Assembly: GCA_029204225.1 (NCBI GenBank)
Contig: CM055093.1
Location: 18,687,041 to 18,751,040 of the forward strand
DNA from: Diphasiastrum complanatum
Lineage: Eukaryota > Streptophyta > Lycopodiopsida > Lycopodiales > Lycopodiaceae
DNA length: 64,000 bases
Direction of reading: 5' to 3'
The translations under genes were made by a program, and so were the position numbers. The notes beneath the pieces are model-generated. The model did no database searches. It was given only the letters and a program-made list of their open reading frames with translations, and had not been told where the DNA came from. Shown piece by piece: positions 59,860-64,000 of the stretch. Position 1 is the stretch's first letter. Each line of letters starts with the position of its first letter.

Positions 59860-59947
59860 GAGTTGGGCGCCCAGCCTCTACTCTCTTGTTTCTTGTGGAG
59901 ATTGATTGATAACTAGATCTTGGTGACTTGTCTCTTGCTTTCCTACA
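59634..59947 (+). repeat. probable 5' LTR of copia-E (314 bp)
   Basis: It starts TGTACG and ends CCTACA, directly before the primer-binding site, with matching TGTA/TACA ends. It contains the TC array at 59,797-59,857. There is no second LTR in the window to confirm the border. Confidence 0.55.
59797..59857 (+). repeat. (TC)n microsatellite inside the copia-E LTR
   Basis: About 30 TC units, 92 bp before the primer-binding site. It is the only long array in the window with TC on the + strand. Confidence 0.95.
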
Positions 59948-59948
59948 A

Positions 59949-59959
59949 GGTATCAGAGC
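59949..59959 (+). promoter_or_regulatory. primer-binding site of copia-E
   Basis: GGTATCAGAGC, 11 of 12 bases of the usual copia site (the first T is replaced by A). Gag follows 0.7 kb downstream. Confidence 0.85.
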
Positions 59960-60670
59960 TACCGGATCTGCAGCAAGCTTGTATGCTGGCACCCTACCAG
60001 AAGAGGAGCTTCTCTGCTTTTTGTTGTGAAATTTCAGCATCCTGCTGATCTTTCCAAGTGGAGTTTGGATCAGCTTTTGTCTCTCTTTCTAGGTTGAAGG
60101 AGGGCGCCCAACAGAGATCTTGGAGGAGCAACTTGTGGCACCCAAAAATCAGAATCTCAAATCTGATTTTTATGCAACCAATTTTCAGCAATTTTCAGCA
60201 ATTTTCTAGGTTGGAGGAGGGCGCCCAAAAATCTGCCACTGATTTTTGGTTTTGGTGTCTCCATATCTTGCTATTTTTGTTTTCAGGTTTGCATTTGTGT
60301 AGGAGGGTGCCCAAAATTCAGCAAACCCTATTCAGGGTTAGGTCAACTTGTGGCTAGAAATTTGCAGATTCTCAGCAAGCAATAGGGCGCTTTCAACAGC
60401 CCTATTGGAGTGTGTGTTGATCACACTATTTGGCTTCCTAATTAGGTTTTGGTGTAGGCTTCAATCGAAGCTAACCTAATCAAGAAGCTAGTTTTTTTGT
60501 GCAGAAAGATAGCCATCTTTCCATTATCTTTTGGGCACTTTGGTTGCAGATTGAAAGACATCTTGTGCTCCTACTTTCAGCTCTTTGTTTGCTGCAAATT
60601 TTTTGAGTAGATTTGGTTGTGGAAAGGCTCTCTTTCCTATCTACTACAAGCTGAAATTCTGTTGGAAGTA
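59960..60670 (+). other. copia-E leader with repeated GC palindromes
   Basis: The untranslated leader between primer site and gag. The palindrome GGGCGCCC occurs at 60,102-60,109 and 60,219-60,226, a variant GGGTGCCC at 60,305-60,312, and another exact copy inside the LTR at 59,865-59,872. The first two leader copies sit in GGTTG-AGGAGGGCGCCCAA-like repeats. Confidence 0.75.
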
Positions 60671-63153
60671 ATGGCTAAAGAATCGGAAGCTATCAGTTCT
60701 TTGTTTAGTGAAGATCGGTTGGATGGCACAAACTACTCCTTGTGGAGTTGCATGATGAAGAATCTTCTCATAGCGAAAGGGCTATGGGATTTGGTCAATG
60801 GTGATGAGGAAAGGCGTCCGTCTTTGGCACCTCCTACACCTCGTGGATCATCATCATCAACATCATCTTCTCCATCTTCGGAAGAACAAAAGAAGTGGGA
60901 TAAAAGGGATGCACAAGCACATTCTATGGTTGCTCTTGCTGTGAAAAGATCTATCTTACCTCATATTAGGTCTTATAAGACATCTAAAAGTGCGTGGGAT
61001 ACACTTTATACTATGTATAGAGTCAAAAATCCAACAAGAGTGGTGTATCTTAGAAATCAGCTTTCTTTGTTGAAGATGCAAGAAGGGGATCAAGTGACCA
61101 ATTACTTGACGAAGATCAAGGATCTTCGTGAGGAACTTCTCAATATTGATGAGATAATTGAGGATGCTCAATTTGTTTCCATTACTCTCAACTCATTACC
61201 TTCATCTTATCTTCCATTTGTTTCATCTTTGAGTATCTCTCTTAGGGGACAGCAACTCTCCTTTGATGAACTTGTTGGGCTACTCTTCAGAGGAGCAAAC
61301 GAGGCAAAATTTTGCGGGTGACACTCAACAAGATCAAGCTTTCTTCACGAAAGGCAAGGGCAAAGGCAAGTCAAAAGGAAAGGGGAAGCCTTCTTCCAAG
61401 GATGAGCAAAAGCCCGTTGGAGGTCAAAATGTCAACACTCAAAAGAAGAAAGGGAAGTGCCATTATTGCAAAAGGTATGGGCACTTCATCAAGGATTGTA
61501 AGAAGAAACTTGCGAAAGAGGAGAGTAAAGGCATTGATACTAGTGCTTCACTTGCTACTTTGGAGCAAGAGCTTGAAGCTAGTGGTCATCTCGTCAACCA
61601 AGACTATGCTTTTGTGTCTAATGTTGCTTCTACTAATACTTCTACATCTATGAGGAATTCAGATTCTATTTTGCAAGTTGCTGATTTTCAGCCCATTGAG
61701 TGGGTGATTGATAGTGGTGCTACTCGTCATATGACTTCTCGCAAAGAAGCATTCTCTAAATTAGTGAAAGTGCAAAATTAAAGCAAGGTACAATGTGCGG
61801 ATAATGCATCTTATTCTGTTCATGGAATTGGAATTGTAGGAATTGTAGCCATCATTCTGCCTAATGGTGAAGAAAAGTACATTGAGAATGTGCTTTATGT
61901 TCCGGGAATCAAGAAGAATCGTTCGGTATCAACTATGTTGAAGCAAGGACTAATTGTTGAGTTCAACGAAGATAAGTCTCTTGTCAAGGATCCTAAAATA
62001 TCACTCTTGATTATTGTTTCGGGAGCAATGCATGCTGGCTTATTCATTATAAATACCTATGAGCGACAAATTCCCTCTACATGTCCTGTTGCTTCTACAT
62101 CACAATCATTGGAGTTGGCTGAATTGTGGCACGTAAGGTTTGGGCATCTCAATTTTGCAAGTTTGAAGAAGTTGAAGACATTTAATATGGTAGAAGACAT
62201 TCCTACTATTGAGCAGCCGGAAGGGCATGTATGCGAGGGGTGCATACTTGGAAAGTTTCAAAGGAAACCTTTTCCGATTGATGAAACTATAAGGGTTCTT
62301 GATAAATTTGATTTGGTTCATAGTGATGTTTGTGGTCCAATGAGGACCGAATCCATTGGAAAGTGCATTTTTTTTGTGACGACTTTTCCCGTTTTACATG
62401 GATCTATCCTATGAAGGCTAAATCGAAAGTTTTTCAACGTTTCAAAGATTTTCTAGCAATGGTGGAAAATCAGTTTGGGCATTCTTTGAAGACCCTATGC
62501 ACCGATCGAGGAGGGGAATACATTAAGAATACGTTCGGTGCATTTCTTCGAGAAAAGGGAATTCTACATCAAATGACAACTCCCTATATGCCTCAACAAA
62601 ATGGTGTTGCCAAGCAAAAGAATCGCACACTTATGGAGATGGCCCGTTACATGCTCAAAGCAAAGGGGCTGCCTCACAAGTTTTGGGCTGAAGCGGTTAT
62701 AACGGCAGCATACATAAGCAATCGTTGTCCTACTAAAGCATTGAAAGTATTAACTCCTTATGAAGTTTGGTATGAAAAGAAGCCTACAATCTCTCACTTT
62801 CGTATTTTTGGTTGTATGGCTTATGCTTTTGTTCCGGATAAACTTCGTACAAAGCTGGAGGATAAAGGAGTTAAATGCATTTTTGTTGGCTATAGTAGTG
62901 AAAGCAAAGGCTATAGGTTGTGTTCAATTTGAGCACTAACAAGATTATTGTTAGTCGTGATGTGCATTTTGATGAAAAGAATTCATTGGATGTGGCCCCA
63001 ACTCATATCTTGAAGGGGGACAGCCCACATAGTGTGAATGTTGAAGTTTTTCCAGATTTGGTACCATCTTCTATTGCTGAAGATAAGGGGCAACAATCAA
63101 CCAGTTTCGACCTGCCCAATGTTGTAAAAACAGAGAATGCTAGAATAGCTTAA
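60671..63153 (+). pseudogene. copia-E gag, protease and integrase (RT and RNase H missing)
   Basis: Gag starts at the ATG at 60,671: LDGTNYSLWSCMMKNLLIAK, then KSAWDTLYTMY and VTNYLTKIKDLREEL. A frameshift near 61,290 leads to a Lys/Gly-rich linker, a CCHC knuckle (CHYCKRYGHFIKDCKKK, about 61,460-61,510) and protease WVIDSGATRHMTS near 61,700. A stop at 61,779 and a frame change follow. The pre-integrase region LWHVRFGHLNFASLKK with CEGCILGKFQ is at about 62,125-62,265, and the integrase core has HSDVCGPM, DDFSRFTWIYP and CTDRGGEY. The expected catalytic Glu position reads NGVAKQKNR instead of NGVAERKNR. The integrase C-terminus (FRIFGCMAYAFVPDKL, KCIFVGYSSES) is present. Homology fades at 63,153. 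Confidence 0.88.
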
Positions 63154-63619
63154 AATCTGGATTCAGGACCCTAGAGATGCTATTTTCAAGGACTACTTGA
63201 GCCTAACAAATCTAGGAATGAAACATGCATCTGAAATACACATAGAACAGCAAGCTGTAGATCATAAGAATGATCCTAATTCAATCCTATTTGAACTCTA
63301 TTCATTGCTATTGAATGAACCAAGATGTGGATTATTCCCTACTTGCTGGCTACATCAAATAGGTGCCTCAGATCTGAAAAATCAGATTTTGATCAGCTTC
63401 TATATGACTTCTATTCACTATGAAAGACAAAGCCTATGCAAGAGAAACCACTAACAAAAGATCCTATTCAAATCTGACAATTTATGAAAGAGATAGAATG
63501 AAAATTGAAAACCAGATCCAGCGCCCTACTCCAGATTGTTCGGTGGCTGCCCTGCTTCTAGAATAGTGGAATTTGAGTGGGAGAAGATCAGAGGAGGAGC
63601 GCCCTCCTCTATGGATCAG
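63154..63619 (-). other. probable copia 3' region on the - strand
   Basis: No gene. On the - strand it contains GGAGGGCGCTCC and AGTAGGGCGCTGG, resembling the GC palindrome motifs of the copia-E leader and LTR. It is probably terminal sequence of the related - strand element whose RNase H lies to the right. Confidence 0.4.
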
Positions 63620-64000
63620 TTTGCAACAAATCTCATGCAAATCTGACAAGATTTAAGAGAGAAATGAATGATTTTTTCAACCAAATCTCTGATGTGATGA
63701 TATCTCATTGCTATGTGTTTGGTTCTTGGATGAAATACTGAATCCTTGCTTAGTTGGTACCTGAAGTGTTATCCCTGAGAAGTAAGTAAGGATTTTCTTG
63801 AAAGACACCAAGCTGGTTCGAAATATATTGCATCCATAAGATCTCATTGCACGCCTTTGCTGCTGCTACATATTCTGATTCACAAGAAAATTGAGCAACA
63901 ATTGATTGCTTTTTACATACCCATGAGATGGCTGTACCTGCAACTAGACAAACACATCCAGAGATGCTTTTTGAATCATCCTTCCTGGACATCCAACTTG
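63620..64000 (-). pseudogene. copia RNase H, 3' part of an element running off the window
   Basis: On the - strand: SRKDDSKSISGCVCLVAGTA, ISWVCKKQSIVAQFSCESEY, VAAAKACNEILWMQ and LLLRDNTSGTN, then after a frame change VFHPRTKHIAMRYHHIRDLV. These are the RNase H motifs at the end of copia pol (DSKSxxGxxF, SSxEAEY, CDNxSA, RTKHIxxRYHFIR). The upstream RT would lie beyond position 64,000. Confidence 0.87.

Overview
The window is repeat-rich nuclear DNA from a land plant. It carries plant Ty1/copia and Ty3/gypsy retrotransposons, a Helitron, hAT elements, an L1-type LINE, genes with long GT-AG introns, and two plant-specific host genes. The long introns and unusual LINE suggest a large-genome, possibly non-flowering vascular plant such as a fern or gymnosperm; that is only an inference.

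The main gene is on the + strand at 22,218-42,773. It encodes a plasma-membrane hybrid histidine kinase of the AHK1 (osmosensor-like HK1) type. Twelve coding exons can be read, and all splice phases agree. They give one reading frame of 1,348 codons plus a stop, with every key kinase and receiver residue present. Its introns are full of mobile elements. Intron 3 holds a relic LINE endonuclease and a copia LTR. Intron 9 is 6.8 kb and holds a hAT transposase gene that is itself split by a copia element.

A second host gene lies on the - strand at 52,648-53,800: the last five exons of a TOM1/TOM3-like multipass membrane protein. Its upstream exons are not seen. A GC-rich patch, GA microsatellites and a LINE lie where they would be expected.

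Region by region: 1-2.2 kb, decayed Helitron Rep-helicase; 2.2-7.2 kb, copia family A on the - strand; 7.2-10.7 kb, AT-rich with no gene; 10.7-15.2 kb, a mosaic of copia fragments; 15.95-18.3 kb, a decayed unknown reading frame on the - strand; 18.3-21.2 kb, non-coding with a 110-bp GA array; 21.2-42.8 kb, HK1; 43.6 kb, a near-perfect foldback; 45.7-47.2 kb, a decayed unknown reading frame split by a hAT MITE with a perfect 8-bp target duplication; 47.2-49.6 kb, a deleted copia; 50.2-51.2 kb, a gypsy fragment; 51.2-51.5 kb, a 144-bp tandem duplication; 52.6-53.8 kb, TOM1-like; 54.3-54.9 kb, GC-rich and GA repeats; 54.9-57.8 kb, an L1-type LINE lacking reverse transcriptase; 57.8-59.6 kb, G-rich repeats, a small unknown reading frame and a SNF2 ATPase fragment; 59.6-63.15 kb, copia family E; 63.2-64 kb, a copia end on the - strand.

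Only HK1, and perhaps the TOM1-like gene, look like working host genes. Every transposon protein gene here carries stops, frameshifts or deletions. I did not find a convincing new multi-gene system. The most interesting items are the nested insertions in HK1, the LINE with an ORF1p of the coiled-coil/RRM/C-terminal-domain kind, the foldback beyond HK1, the clean hAT MITE, and the repeated GC palindromes in the copia-E leader.
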